A DNA stretch of 50,734 nucleotides. It comes from Microbispora oryzae (lineage in GTDB: Bacteria > Actinomycetota > Actinomycetes > Streptosporangiales > Streptosporangiaceae). Every line of letters starts with the position of its first letter. The first letter of the stretch is position 1. The position numbers and the translations under genes are program-made. The notes beneath the pieces were generated by a model. That model was not told the DNA's origin. It saw only the letters and a list, made by a program, of their open reading frames with translations, and did no database searches. The DNA lies in contig NZ_JAFCNB010000032.1 of assembly GCF_017896165.1 (NCBI RefSeq), forward strand, positions 1 through 50,734. The letters are read 5' to 3'. Below are positions 42,489-50,636 of the stretch, one piece after another.

Positions 42489-43523
42489 TCAGAAGAAGAC
42501 CTTCGCGAGCGACAGCGCGCCCTGCCGCCAGGCGTCGCGGCTGGTCCGGCCGCTGCCCGCGGCCGGCCCCGCGTGCCGCCGCCACCATTCGTACGTGCGC
42601 AGGATCGCGTCGCGGTTGGACAGGAGCGGCTCGAAGCCCAGCCGGTCCCTGGCCCGGTCGACGCTGACGTAGGAGTCGGCGAGCAGCTTGTACAGCAGGC
42701 GGTCGTAGACCGGCGACGCCCCGGCCCGCCCGAGGAGGCGGAGCACGGCGAGGGCCGGGCGGGCCGGGATCGACCGGACCCGCCCGCCGCGCCCGGCGGC
42801 GTCGAGCACCGCCTGGAAGTCCTCGCGGAGCGTGGCGAAGTCGGCGGCGGCGATGTTGAACGTGTCGCCGGCCACCTCGGGCGGCGCGTCGAGCGCCCGG
42901 CTGATCGCGCGGAACAGGTCGTCGACCGCCAGCATCTGGATGCGGGCCTCTCCGCGCCCGAGCACGGGGAAGTCGCGGCCCTCCTGCGCCCACTCGAAGA
43001 GCATCGCGAACAGGCCCATGCGGCCGGGGCCGAGGAAGGTCTTCGGGCGGAGGATCGGCACGCACATCCCCTCGGCGCGGAACCGTTCCGCGACCTCCTC
43101 GGCGGCGGCCTTGGCCCTGCTGTACGCGTCGACCGGCCGCCTCGGGTGGGTCTCCGGCGTGGGCACGACCGAGGGCAGGCCGTAGACGGCGGTGGAGGAG
43201 ATGTGCACCACGCGCGGCACCCCGGCCCTGCTCGCGGCGGTCAGCACGCTGCCGGTGCCCCGGACGATGACGTCGCGGATCTCCTCGTCGGGGTAGCTGG
43301 GCAGCGCCGCCGCGCAGTGCACCACGGCCCCGGCCCCGGCGGCCAGCTCGGTCATCAGCGGCGTGTCGCGGATGTCGCCGGTCGCGTAGCGGACGCCGGG
43401 CACCTGGTCGGGGCCGGGACGCAGGTCGACCCCTGTCACCTCGCGTCCCTCGGCGGCCAGGTGCCGGACCAGGCCGCCGCCCAGCATCCCGGAGCTGCCC
43501 GTGACTACGACTCGGACGGCCAT
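42489..43523 (-). CDS. NAD(P)-dependent sugar epimerase/dehydratase (extended SDR)
   Basis: 344 residues. Rossmann motif VVVTGSSGMLGGGLV at residues 5-19, VVHCAAALPSYPDEE, catalytic S/Y/K set in VVHISSTAVYG and DAYSRAKAAAEE (YxxxK), then LRPKTFLGPGRMGLFAMLF and IQMLAVDDLFRAISRAL. It is an extended SDR acting on a nucleotide- or lipid-linked sugar, or a related polyol. It overlaps the aminotransferase by 19 bases and is followed by the UbiA gene. Substrate unknown. Confidence 0.82.
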   Translation of the reverse strand: MAVRVVVTGSSGMLGGGLVRHLAAEGREVTGVDLRPGPDQVPGVRYATGDIRDTPLMTELAAGAGAVVHCAAALPSYPDEEIRDVIVRGTGSVLTAASRAGVPRVVHISSTAVYGLPSVVPTPETHPRRPVDAYSRAKAAAEEVAERFRAEGMCVPILRPKTFLGPGRMGLFAMLFEWAQEGRDFPVLGRGEARIQMLAVDDLFRAISRALDAPPEVAGDTFNIAAADFATLREDFQAVLDAAGRGGRVRSIPARPALAVLRLLGRAGASPVYDRLLYKLLADSYVSVDRARDRLGFEPLLSNRDAILRTYEWWRRHAGPAAGSGRTSRDAWRQGALSLAKVFF

Positions 43524-44944
43524 CGCGGCGCCACCTTCTCCCGTACGAACCTGGTGAGCAGCCGGGACATCCCCTGCGAGAGGGTCGCGTCGAGACTGTC
43601 GAGGAAGTACTCGACCTCCTCGGTCCCGGCGACCAGCGGCGGCGCCGCGACCAGCGGGTTGTCCCCGTTGAGCGTGTAGTAGGCGTAGACGCCGTGGTCG
43701 CGGTAGAGCGCGTCCACGACCGAGCCGGTGATGAGCTTGATCCGGAAGTTGGGGTCGCGCGCGATGCCGACCGGCGCGATCTTCGCGGCCAGGTCGAGGA
43801 TCTTCGGTCCGCCGCGCAGGAAGACGCCGTGCAGGGCACCCGCGCCGCGCACCTCGGCCACCGTGTCGGGGTGCCCCTTGCGGATCCGTTCCAGGCCGGG
43901 GGCCAGGACGCGTTCGATCTCCCGCGCCCGCCGCGGGTAGTCGTCCTCGACGACGATGTTGACCGCCTCGATCGCGGTGGCCGCCTCCTCCCCGAAGCCG
44001 TAGTAGGTCGTGCTCGTGCTGTGCAGCAGCGAGTCGGTCAGGTTGTCGTAGGCCCTGCGGAACACCCGCTCGCTCGCGACGTACGCCGAGATCGACGACT
44101 TGCCGCCGCCGAACGACTTCGACGTGGTGAGCACGTCGGGGACCAGGCCCGGGTAACGCATGAAGTAGAAGAGGCTGCCGGTCTTGCCCCAGCCGGTGTA
44201 GATCTCGTCGAAGACCAGCACGATGTCCTCGGCGTCGCACAGGGCACGCAGCCCGCGCAGGAACTCCTCCGAGCACGAGCGCATGGTCGACGCGCTGAAC
44301 GGCTCGACGATGATCGCGTACACGTCGCAGCCGCCGCGGGCGGTGCGGGCCGCGGCCACCGCGGCGCGCACGGCCGCAAGGTCGCCGTACGGGTAGGTGG
44401 TCACGCCGGGGATACCGGGGAAGCGGAAGCGGTCGCCGCCGCCGGTGAGGCTGCCCGAGCCGAGGAGCTTGCCGTGGAAGGCGATGTCGGCCCGGAGGAT
44501 CCGCTGCCTGCGCCCCCCGTGGTACTTGTAGGCCAGCTTGACCGCCCCCTCGACGGCCTCGGCGCCGGAGTTGGGCAGGAACGACATGGTGAGGTCGCCC
44601 GGCAGAAGGTGGGCGAGGTTGTGCCCCAGCGCGGCGACGTACGGCGAGAAGTAGGTCTTGTGCACCTCCATCCGCCGGGCCTCCTGGAATCGCCGCCGGG
44701 CGGCCAGGATGCGCGGGTGGTTGTGGCCGTGGTTGAGCACGCCCACCCCGCCGGTGAAGTCGAGGATCCGCCGGCCGCCTTTCGTCCAGATCCACGCTCC
44801 CTCCGCGCGTTCGACGAGCTCGCGGCCGAAGCCGAACGACGTCATGAGTGAGACCTGACTTCGGCTGACGTGTCTGCGGTACAGGTCGTGCACCTGTTCC
44901 GCGGCAAGCTGTTCGCATTCGTCGAGGCTGATCAGTCCGGACAC
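43505..44944 (-). CDS. Class III PLP-dependent aminotransferase
   Basis: 479 residues, first gene of the operon. PLP enzyme of fold type I: LDFTGGVGVLNHGHNHP, LPNSGAEAVEGAVKLAYKY, VFDEIYTGWGKTG (D246 binds the pyridine nitrogen) and TTSKSFGGGK (Schiff-base K276). Class III enzymes transaminate omega-amino acids, semialdehydes or sugar-like ketones. It may supply an amine-bearing building block for the product of the operon. GTG start with GAAGGGAG upstream. Divergent from the SARP regulator. Confidence 0.83.
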   Translation of the reverse strand: MSGLISLDECEQLAAEQVHDLYRRHVSRSQVSLMTSFGFGRELVERAEGAWIWTKGGRRILDFTGGVGVLNHGHNHPRILAARRRFQEARRMEVHKTYFSPYVAALGHNLAHLLPGDLTMSFLPNSGAEAVEGAVKLAYKYHGGRRQRILRADIAFHGKLLGSGSLTGGGDRFRFPGIPGVTTYPYGDLAAVRAAVAAARTARGGCDVYAIIVEPFSASTMRSCSEEFLRGLRALCDAEDIVLVFDEIYTGWGKTGSLFYFMRYPGLVPDVLTTSKSFGGGKSSISAYVASERVFRRAYDNLTDSLLHSTSTTYYGFGEEAATAIEAVNIVVEDDYPRRAREIERVLAPGLERIRKGHPDTVAEVRGAGALHGVFLRGGPKILDLAAKIAPVGIARDPNFRIKLITGSVVDALYRDHGVYAYYTLNGDNPLVAAPPLVAGTEEVEYFLDSLDATLSQGMSRLLTRFVREKVAPRWPSES

Positions 44945-45263
44945 GCGCGATCTCCCTTCTCCGGCGGCGGAAACGGTCGTGCGGGATCAACGGTGCGGGC
45001 GGGCCGTCAAGGACAGGTAAAGTCGCGGCTTGACATAGAGGCATCTGTGACCTGGGAAGACGCCGTTTACGCCGGGCGCGGCCGGTCGTCTCGTGATTCG
45101 AGAAACGGGCGGCGCGGGATATGGCCGGCGGGGGATAGGGCGTCGGCCGTAATTTCCGCTTTCGGATATGAAGAAAAGGCCGGAAGGGTGTTACGGGCAA
45201 ACCTGTTCTGAAAACTCCTGTTGATTACAGTGATGCGTACGAAACGTGTGATATGGCCGGGTC
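44945..45263. other. 319-base divergent control region, operon/SARP gene
   Basis: It lies between the aminotransferase (minus) and SARP (plus) starts and is AT-richer near 45140-45250. TTGACA occurs at 45030-45035 on the plus strand but without a good -10. CCTGTT occurs twice 15 bases apart (45202 and 45217), not the spacing usual for SARP heptamers. I cannot assign promoters or operators with confidence. Confidence 0.35.
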
Positions 45264-47585
45264 ATGCGGTTTCGTGTCCTCGGCACACTTGAGGTCCGCT
45301 CCGGTGCTCATCGGTTGATCCGTCTCGGCGCGGCCAAGCAACGCGCTCTTCTCGCGGTGCTGCTGCTGAACGTCAATCACCCCGTCAGCGCCGACCGGCT
45401 CCTGGACGCCCTGTGGCCGCAACGGCCGCCGCGCACCGCCGCCGTGGCGCTGCGGACCTACGTGTCGGCGCTCCGGCAGGTCCTTGGGCTGGCCGACCGG
45501 GTGGAACCCCCGCTGCTGTCCACGGTGCCCGGGGGCTACCAGATGCGGGTGTCGGCCGCCGACCTCGACCTGCTGGCGTTCGAGGAGCTGGCGGATCAGG
45601 GCCAGCGGGCGCTCGGCGACGGGCTGCCCGTCCTCGCGGCCGAGCGGCTGAGACGGGCGCTCGCGCTGTGGCGGGGCCGGCCGTTCGAGGACGTCCCGCT
45701 CGACTACCGGATGGAGGCGGAGCTGGTCCGCCTGGAGGAACGCAGGATCGCGGCGCAGGAGATGTGGATCGAGTCGCAGCTCGCCCTCGGCCACCACGCC
45801 GGCGTGCTGCCGGAGCTCGGGGCGCTGGTCGCCGAGCACCCGCTGCGGGAACGGCTGCAGGCGCAGTGGATGCTCGCGCTCTACCGTTCCGGACGGCAGG
45901 CCGAGGCGCTGCGGGCCTACCGCGACCTCCGCCGCCGGCTGGTGCGCGAGCTCGGCGTCGAGCCCGGCCCCGCCGTGCGGCGGCTGCACCAGCAGGTGCT
46001 GTCGGGCCACGCGGACCTTTCGGTCCCGCTCCGGGCGCACGACCCCGCGGGCGCGGCTCAGGCAGCCGCCCAGGGAACGGCCCCGGGCCCGGCCGTGGGG
46101 GCGGCTGTGGGGGCGGTCCTCCCGGCCGTGCCCCGGCAGCTGCCGCGTGACATCGTCAGCTTCACCGGCAGGGCGGCGGAGCTGGCGCGCCTGCGGGCCC
46201 TGGCCCGCCCGGCGGACGGGCCGCCCGCTCCGGTCGTCAGCGTGATCGACGGCATGGCCGGGGTCGGGAAGACCGCCCTCGCCGTCCACACCGCCCACGG
46301 GCTGGCCGACCTCTACGCCGACGGGCAGCTCTTCGTCGATCTGCACGGGTTCACCCACGGCGTGTCGCCGGTGGCCCCGGCCGACGCCCTCGACCAGATG
46401 CTGCGCGCGCTCGGCGTGCCCGGCGAGCAGCTCCCCCCGGACCTCGACGCCCGCGCGGCGCTCTACCGCACCCGGCTGGCCGGCAAGCGGCTGCTGGTGC
46501 TGCTGGACAACGCGGCCGAGGAGGCCCAGGTCCGGGCCCTGCTGCCGGGCACCCCGACCTGCCTGGTCCTGATCACCAGCCGCAGGCGCCTGGCCGGGCT
46601 CGAGGACGTCCGGCCCCTGTCGCTCGACGTCCTCCCGCGCGGCGACGCCGTCGCCCTCTTCATCCGCACGGCCGGGCGGCGGCGGCTGGCGGAGGCGTCC
46701 CCCGAGCTGCTGGCCGAGATCGTCGAGCTGTGCGGCCGGCTTCCCCTGGCGATCCGCATCGCCGCGGCGCGCCTGCGGGTGCGATCCGGCTGGACGCCCT
46801 CCCACCTGGCCGAACGGCTACGCGACCACCAGCACCGCCTCGGCGAGCTCGAAGTGGGACGGCTGAGCGTCACGTCCACGATGGACCTGTCGTACCGGTA
46901 TCTCGGCCGCGGCCGGCAGGACATGTACCGCCTGCTCGGGCTGCACCCGGGGCCCGACTTCGAGCGCTTCGCGGCCGCGGCCCTGGCCGGGACCACGCCC
47001 TACCACGCCGGGCGGCTGATCGACGACCTGGTCGACGCCCACCTGCTCCAGGAGCCGGTGCCGGGCCGGTACCGGTTCCACGATCTCCTGCGCGCGCACG
47101 CCACCGCGACGCTGGCGGACGAGGACGCGGACGCCGACCGGGGCACCGCCCTGACCAGGCTCTACGACTACTACGTCCAGACCGCGACGGCCGCGGTGGA
47201 CGGCGCTCACTCCAGGGACGCCCCGCCGTGCGCCGAGCGGCGGGCGGGCGTCGCCGTACCCGACCTCCGCGACCGGACCCGCGCGATGGAGTGGCTGGAC
47301 GCCGAACTGACCAACCTGCTCGCCGCGGCCGTCCACGCGGCCGACCACGGACGGCCCGGCCACGCCCTGCGCCTGTCGGCCACGCTCCACCGCCACCTGC
47401 GCACCGGAGATCTCGGCCGGCACGAGGCGGCGCTCGGCCGGTGGCGGCACGCGCTCGCCGTCCTCACCGACCTCGGCGTCCCGGGGGCGGCGGAGGCGCC
47501 TCACCTCGACGTCGTCCGGCTGCCCGAGAGCGGTCCGTCGGAGGCGGTCCGGAGCGGGGAGACCGACCGGCAGACGTCCCGGTAG
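45264..47585 (+). CDS. AfsR/SARP-type regulator (wHTH-BTAD-NB-ARC), C-terminally truncated
   Basis: 773 residues. OmpR-like winged helix (about 10-92), bacterial transcriptional activator domain (about 97-245), then NB-ARC ATPase (about 295-560) with Walker A GMAGVGKTA at 330-338 and Walker B LLVLLDN near 412. Full-length AfsR-type proteins (~990 residues) continue with TPR repeats; here only one or two helical repeats remain. The last ~28 codons are antisense to the end of the convergent GT4 gene. It is divergent from the ten-gene operon and is its likely activator. MRFRVLG is the usual SARP start, although no strong ribosome site precedes it. Confidence 0.83.
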   Translation: MRFRVLGTLEVRSGAHRLIRLGAAKQRALLAVLLLNVNHPVSADRLLDALWPQRPPRTAAVALRTYVSALRQVLGLADRVEPPLLSTVPGGYQMRVSAADLDLLAFEELADQGQRALGDGLPVLAAERLRRALALWRGRPFEDVPLDYRMEAELVRLEERRIAAQEMWIESQLALGHHAGVLPELGALVAEHPLRERLQAQWMLALYRSGRQAEALRAYRDLRRRLVRELGVEPGPAVRRLHQQVLSGHADLSVPLRAHDPAGAAQAAAQGTAPGPAVGAAVGAVLPAVPRQLPRDIVSFTGRAAELARLRALARPADGPPAPVVSVIDGMAGVGKTALAVHTAHGLADLYADGQLFVDLHGFTHGVSPVAPADALDQMLRALGVPGEQLPPDLDARAALYRTRLAGKRLLVLLDNAAEEAQVRALLPGTPTCLVLITSRRRLAGLEDVRPLSLDVLPRGDAVALFIRTAGRRRLAEASPELLAEIVELCGRLPLAIRIAAARLRVRSGWTPSHLAERLRDHQHRLGELEVGRLSVTSTMDLSYRYLGRGRQDMYRLLGLHPGPDFERFAAAALAGTTPYHAGRLIDDLVDAHLLQEPVPGRYRFHDLLRAHATATLADEDADADRGTALTRLYDYYVQTATAAVDGAHSRDAPPCAERRAGVAVPDLRDRTRAMEWLDAELTNLLAAAVHAADHGRPGHALRLSATLHRHLRTGDLGRHEAALGRWRHALAVLTDLGVPGAAEAPHLDVVRLPESGPSEAVRSGETDRQTSR

Positions 47586-48724
47586 ACGTCCAGGACGCGG
47601 TGGACCAGGTGATCCCAGGTGTGCTCGTCGACCCGCCGCCGCGCGTGGCCGGCCAGCCGGGCGGCCAGCGGAGGATCGTCGATCACCTCGCGCAGGGCTC
47701 CGGCCAGGGCGGCCGGCGAACCGGGCGGCACCAGCAGGCCCTCGTGCCCGTCGCGGACCAGCTCCGGGATGCCGCCGGTCGCGCTGGCCACGACCGGCGT
47801 CCCGCAGTACATCGCCTCCACCAGCACGGAGCCCAGCTCCTCGTAGCGTGAGGGCAGCACCAGGACGTCGACGTCCTTCAGCAGTGACGGGATCCGGTCG
47901 TGCGGGACGAAGCCGAGGAAGCGCGTCCGGCGGGCGATCCCCAGGTGGCGGGCCATGCGGTGCAGGCGCGCCCGCTCGGGTCCGTCGCCGACGATGACCA
48001 GATAACCGGTATATCCGGCGTCCAGGAGGCGGAAGGCGTGCAGCAGGGTGTCGACGCCCTTCTGGGGGTGCAGCCGTCCCACGAACGCGATGCGGGGATG
48101 CGGCAGGTCGCGCGGCAGGCCGCGGCCGGGCTCCACGGCCAGGAACGCCCCGCTCACCCCGGACGGGATCACGTGCACCCCGGGGCGGGAGAGCTGCCGC
48201 CCGAGCCGCTCGGTGAGCGCGATGACGGCCGCCGCCCGGTCGACCCCGCGGCCCTCGAGCCTGCCGCCGAGCGTGCGCAGTAAGAGCGACCGGGGGTCGT
48301 CCCCGCTGAGGGTGTGGCGCAGGCTGCAGTGGACGGTCAGCACGATCGGGGCCCCGCTGAGGGCGGCGGCGCGCAGGGCGAGGGGCACGACGGCGAGGTC
48401 CTCGCCCAGGTGGGCGTGGACGACATCGGTGCCGGCGGCGAGCCGGGGCAGGTGGATCCACGCGTACAGGCCGTAGCACTGGCGGAACGCGCCGATCGGG
48501 TGGCCGAGCCTGATCACCCGGCTGTGCCGCCCGATCGGGGCGGCGACGGGCGCGGTCGGCGGCCGGCTGGTGAGCACGGTCTGCGCCACGCCGAGGGCGT
48601 CGAGGGCCCGGGTGAGGCCGGCGGTGTGGTTCTGCACGCCGCCGACCGGGTCGTAGGTCACCCCTGACCCGGTCAGGGCCGAGTCCGGCGGCTCGAATAC
48701 CGAGCACAGGCGTAGGACGCGCAT
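47501..48724 (-). CDS. GT4 glycosyltransferase
   Basis: 407-residue GT-B fold retaining glycosyltransferase. N-terminal GGVQNHTAGLTRAL and VVHAHLGEDLAVVP; C-terminal donor site with FVGRLHPQKGVDTLLHAF, VGDGPERARL, LPSRYEELGSVLVEAMYCGTPVVAS (the usual E-x7-E becomes EELGSVLVE) and GGIPELVRDG. It would add a sugar from a nucleotide donor to a lipid or glycan, perhaps in the same pathway as the nearby operon. ATG 48724 has GAGG upstream. Its 3' end overlaps the SARP gene by 85 bases on the opposite strand. Confidence 0.85.
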   Translation of the reverse strand: MRVLRLCSVFEPPDSALTGSGVTYDPVGGVQNHTAGLTRALDALGVAQTVLTSRPPTAPVAAPIGRHSRVIRLGHPIGAFRQCYGLYAWIHLPRLAAGTDVVHAHLGEDLAVVPLALRAAALSGAPIVLTVHCSLRHTLSGDDPRSLLLRTLGGRLEGRGVDRAAAVIALTERLGRQLSRPGVHVIPSGVSGAFLAVEPGRGLPRDLPHPRIAFVGRLHPQKGVDTLLHAFRLLDAGYTGYLVIVGDGPERARLHRMARHLGIARRTRFLGFVPHDRIPSLLKDVDVLVLPSRYEELGSVLVEAMYCGTPVVASATGGIPELVRDGHEGLLVPPGSPAALAGALREVIDDPPLAARLAGHARRRVDEHTWDHLVHRVLDVYRDVCRSVSPLRTASDGPLSGSRTTSR

Positions 48725-48905
48725 GACCACCTCACGCGGACGGCGGAAGCATCAGCGAACCCCTACCCGCTATCTACGGGCCAGGGCGGTCAAGCGAATC
48801 CCCTGTTCCCCCAAAAATCGCCTGACCCCCGGCAGGTTTCCGCGTGCCGCCGAGCCGGCGGCGATCGGGCCAAACAGGAATATCGCCGCAAAGTGGTGCA
48901 TCATT

Positions 48906-48915
48906 TGATATATCA
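48906..48915. promoter_or_regulatory. AT palindrome before the EF-Tu-domain-like gene
   Basis: TGATATATCA is a perfect 10-base palindrome, 14 bases before the start of the small gene and the AT-richest spot in this divergent gap (48725-48929). A 6-bp hairpin, GCCGCC-N5-GGCGGC (48846-48862), lies further left. No clear promoter hexamers. Confidence 0.35.
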
Positions 48916-48929
48916 GGCGAAAGGTCGTG

Positions 48930-49253
48930 ATGGTGATGACCGTCAGAGCGAAGGCGCTGATCACTCTCTACCCGCCCGAGAGGGGCGGGCTCTCCCACGA
49001 ACTGCCGTACAGCACGCAGTCACTGGTGATCTGCGCCGACGACTCCGAGGACGGGAGACATCCCGGCCGCCCCTTCCAGGCCGCCATCGCGGCGGACGAC
49101 GAGGAGCCGCTGGTCCCCGGAGAGCGGCTGCACATCGTCACGATCACGACGACCGACGACGGCGCGGTCGACTATCTGCTGCCGGGCATGCGCTTCCGGC
49201 TCTGGTGCGGGCACGACGTCGGCGGCGGCATCGTGTCACGCCGTCTCATCTGA
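48930..49253 (+). CDS. Orphan EF-Tu domain-III-like beta-barrel protein
   Basis: 107 residues. The pattern RAKALITLYPPERGGLSH at the start, LVPGERLHIVTI in the middle and LLPGMRFRLWCGHDVGGG plus VSRRLI at the end matches the third (beta-barrel) domain of elongation factor Tu, where GLRFAIREGGRTVGAGVV-type endings occur. There is no GTPase part, so it is not a translation factor by itself; similar small proteins of unknown role occur in actinobacteria. AAAGG precedes four overlapping candidate starts (GTG 48927, ATG 48930, GTG 48933, ATG 48936). Confidence 0.6.
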   Translation: MVMTVRAKALITLYPPERGGLSHELPYSTQSLVICADDSEDGRHPGRPFQAAIAADDEEPLVPGERLHIVTITTTDDGAVDYLLPGMRFRLWCGHDVGGGIVSRRLI

Positions 49254-49368
49254 CCCCGAGGCACCCCCCGCGCGGGCGAAAAATGACCCGTTCTTGACGC
49301 AAGTGTGAGGCTGCGGGCACGCGGCCGGGCAATGGGGCAGGCGGGCCCGGCGAAGCGAGGTGAGGATC

Positions 49369-49386
49369 ATGGTGCGACCGTCATGA
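49369..49386 (+). other. Possible five-residue leader peptide (MVRPS)
   Basis: GAGGTGAGG lies just before ATG GTG CGA CCG TCA TGA. The stop overlaps the ATG of the DMT transporter (ATGA, 49383-49386), so the best ribosome site serves the mini-frame and the transporter would be reached by coupling. Could be coincidence. Confidence 0.4.
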
Positions 49387-50270
49387 TCGCCACGGTCCTC
49401 CTCGCTCTCGCGGCGGCCGGCCTGGTGGGCGTCGGCTTCGTCGCCCAGCAGCACGCCGCGTACACCGAGCCCCTCGGCGCGATGCTGCGCCTCACGCTGC
49501 TGCTCGACCTGATCCGCCAGCCGCTGTGGCTGGGCGGGCTGGCGACGATGATCGGCGGGCAGATCCTCGGGGCCCTCGCGCTGCAGGACGCCGACGTCGC
49601 GCGGGTGGAGCCGCTCCTCGCGACGAGCCTCATCTTCGCCCTCGGCGTGGCGGCCTTCCTCTACAAGGAGCGACTGGGCCGCACGGAGTGGCTGGGCGCC
49701 CTGCTCGTGAGCGGCGGGGTGGCCGTGTTCCTGGTGTCGGCGCGGCCCGAAGGGGGTGGTGTCCCCGGTCCCGCGTCGGTGGTGTGGGTGGCCGTGCTGG
49801 CCGTGCCCGCGGTGGCGGCGGTCCTGGTGCTGGTGGCGTTGCGGATGGGCCTGTCGGCCAAGGCGATGCTCCTGGCCGGAGCGGCCGGCACGCTCTACGG
49901 GCTCCAGGACGTCCTGACGCGCGGCTCGCTCCTCATCCTGTCGCACGGTCCGGAGGCCCTCTTCACCTCCTGGCAGCCGTACCTGATCCCGGCCATCGCG
50001 ACGGCGGGGATCCTGCTCAACCAGAGCGCGTTCGACGCGGCGCCCCTGCGGGTCTCGCTGCCCGCCACCACGGCGGCCGAGCCGATCAGCGGCATCGTCC
50101 TCGGCGTGGCGATCCTCGGCGAGCACCTGCGGGTGCGTCCCGAGTCCCTGGCGGGGGAGGTCACCGGGCTGATCGCCCTCGTCGGCGGCATCGTGATCCT
50201 CGGCCGGTCGCCGTTCCTCAGCAAGTCGGAACGCGGCCGCGACGAGCGTCCCGACGCGCGCTGCCGCTGA
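49383..50270 (+). CDS. DMT-superfamily membrane transporter (EamA/NIPA-like)
   Basis: 295 residues with about nine to ten helices and no large loops: IATVLLALAAAGLVGVGFVAQQ, LGGLATMIGGQILGALAL, VEPLLATSLIFALGVAAF, LLAGAAGTLYGLQDVLTRG and PISGIVLGVAILGEHLRV. The layout with an internal repeat fits the drug/metabolite exporter superfamily; actinobacterial members of this type are sometimes annotated as NIPA-like magnesium transporters. I place the start at ATG 49383, at the first helix. Cargo unknown. Confidence 0.75.
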   Translation: MIATVLLALAAAGLVGVGFVAQQHAAYTEPLGAMLRLTLLLDLIRQPLWLGGLATMIGGQILGALALQDADVARVEPLLATSLIFALGVAAFLYKERLGRTEWLGALLVSGGVAVFLVSARPEGGGVPGPASVVWVAVLAVPAVAAVLVLVALRMGLSAKAMLLAGAAGTLYGLQDVLTRGSLLILSHGPEALFTSWQPYLIPAIATAGILLNQSAFDAAPLRVSLPATTAAEPISGIVLGVAILGEHLRVRPESLAGEVTGLIALVGGIVILGRSPFLSKSERGRDERPDARCR

Positions 50271-50330
50271 GCGACCTTTCAAAGCCCTCGCCGCCCCCGG
50301 TGGAGCCCGCGAACCCCTCACGTGACTACG

Positions 50331-50344
50331 CGGCCCGCAGGCCG
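50331..50344 (+). terminator. Weak hairpin after the DMT gene
   Basis: CGGCC-CGCA-GGCCG, a 5-bp stem 60 bases after the stop. It marks the boundary where base composition changes. Confidence 0.3.
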
Positions 50345-50350
50345 TAATTG

Positions 50351-50366
50351 TGTGATGTATCTCACG
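50351..50366 (+). promoter_or_regulatory. CRP/GlxR-type binding site
   Basis: TGTGATGTATCTCACG matches the actinobacterial GlxR/Crp consensus TGTGA-NN-TA-NN-TCACA at every defined position but the last. It lies in a gene-free stretch (50271-50624), probably upstream of a gene beyond the window edge. I see no other gene in this stretch. Confidence 0.55.
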
Positions 50367-50556
50367 GTCAATGCTCACATATGTCTCATATGCATCGATC
50401 TGTCCGGCCATGCCTAGTCTCACTGTCGCGACTCTTGGATTTGGCCGGGGATGAAATAACGCTAGGTCGCTTGCCCCATACTCGGGGTTTATGGCCGCTT
50501 TATGTCCGAAACTTATTTCTCTGTCATAGCTTGTCAAGATCAAAGAGTTGCTGATA

Positions 50557-50636
50557 CAAGATCGCCTGACATTCACACGACTACCATTGAGGTATATGTG
50601 AGGAAGTTAGTACTCCAGCCGTAGATGGCGATCTTG
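50557..50636. repeat. 10-base inverted repeat in low-GC region
   Basis: CAAGATCGCC (50557-50566) and its exact complement (50627-50636) are 60 bases apart. With the second repeat at 50664-50718 they suggest an insertion-element end or an RNA structure. No duplication or transposase can be seen within the window. Confidence 0.4.

Noticed and set aside
39504..43679. Plus-strand open frame of about 1,390 codons
   Set aside because: Antisense to well-supported GT2, UbiA, epimerase and aminotransferase genes; composition is Gly/Arg/Glu/Gln-rich with no recognisable domain.
38425..43839. Minus-strand open frame of about 1,800 codons
   Set aside because: Only its 3' part (to 39405) is a real gene. 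The rest is Arg/Pro/Gly-rich without domains and runs in another frame through the GT2, UbiA and epimerase genes; it is a high-GC artefact.
45202..45222. CCTGTT direct repeat as a SARP binding site
   Set aside because: The 15-base period does not match the 11-base (or 22-base) heptamer spacing expected for SARP sites, and only two short copies exist.
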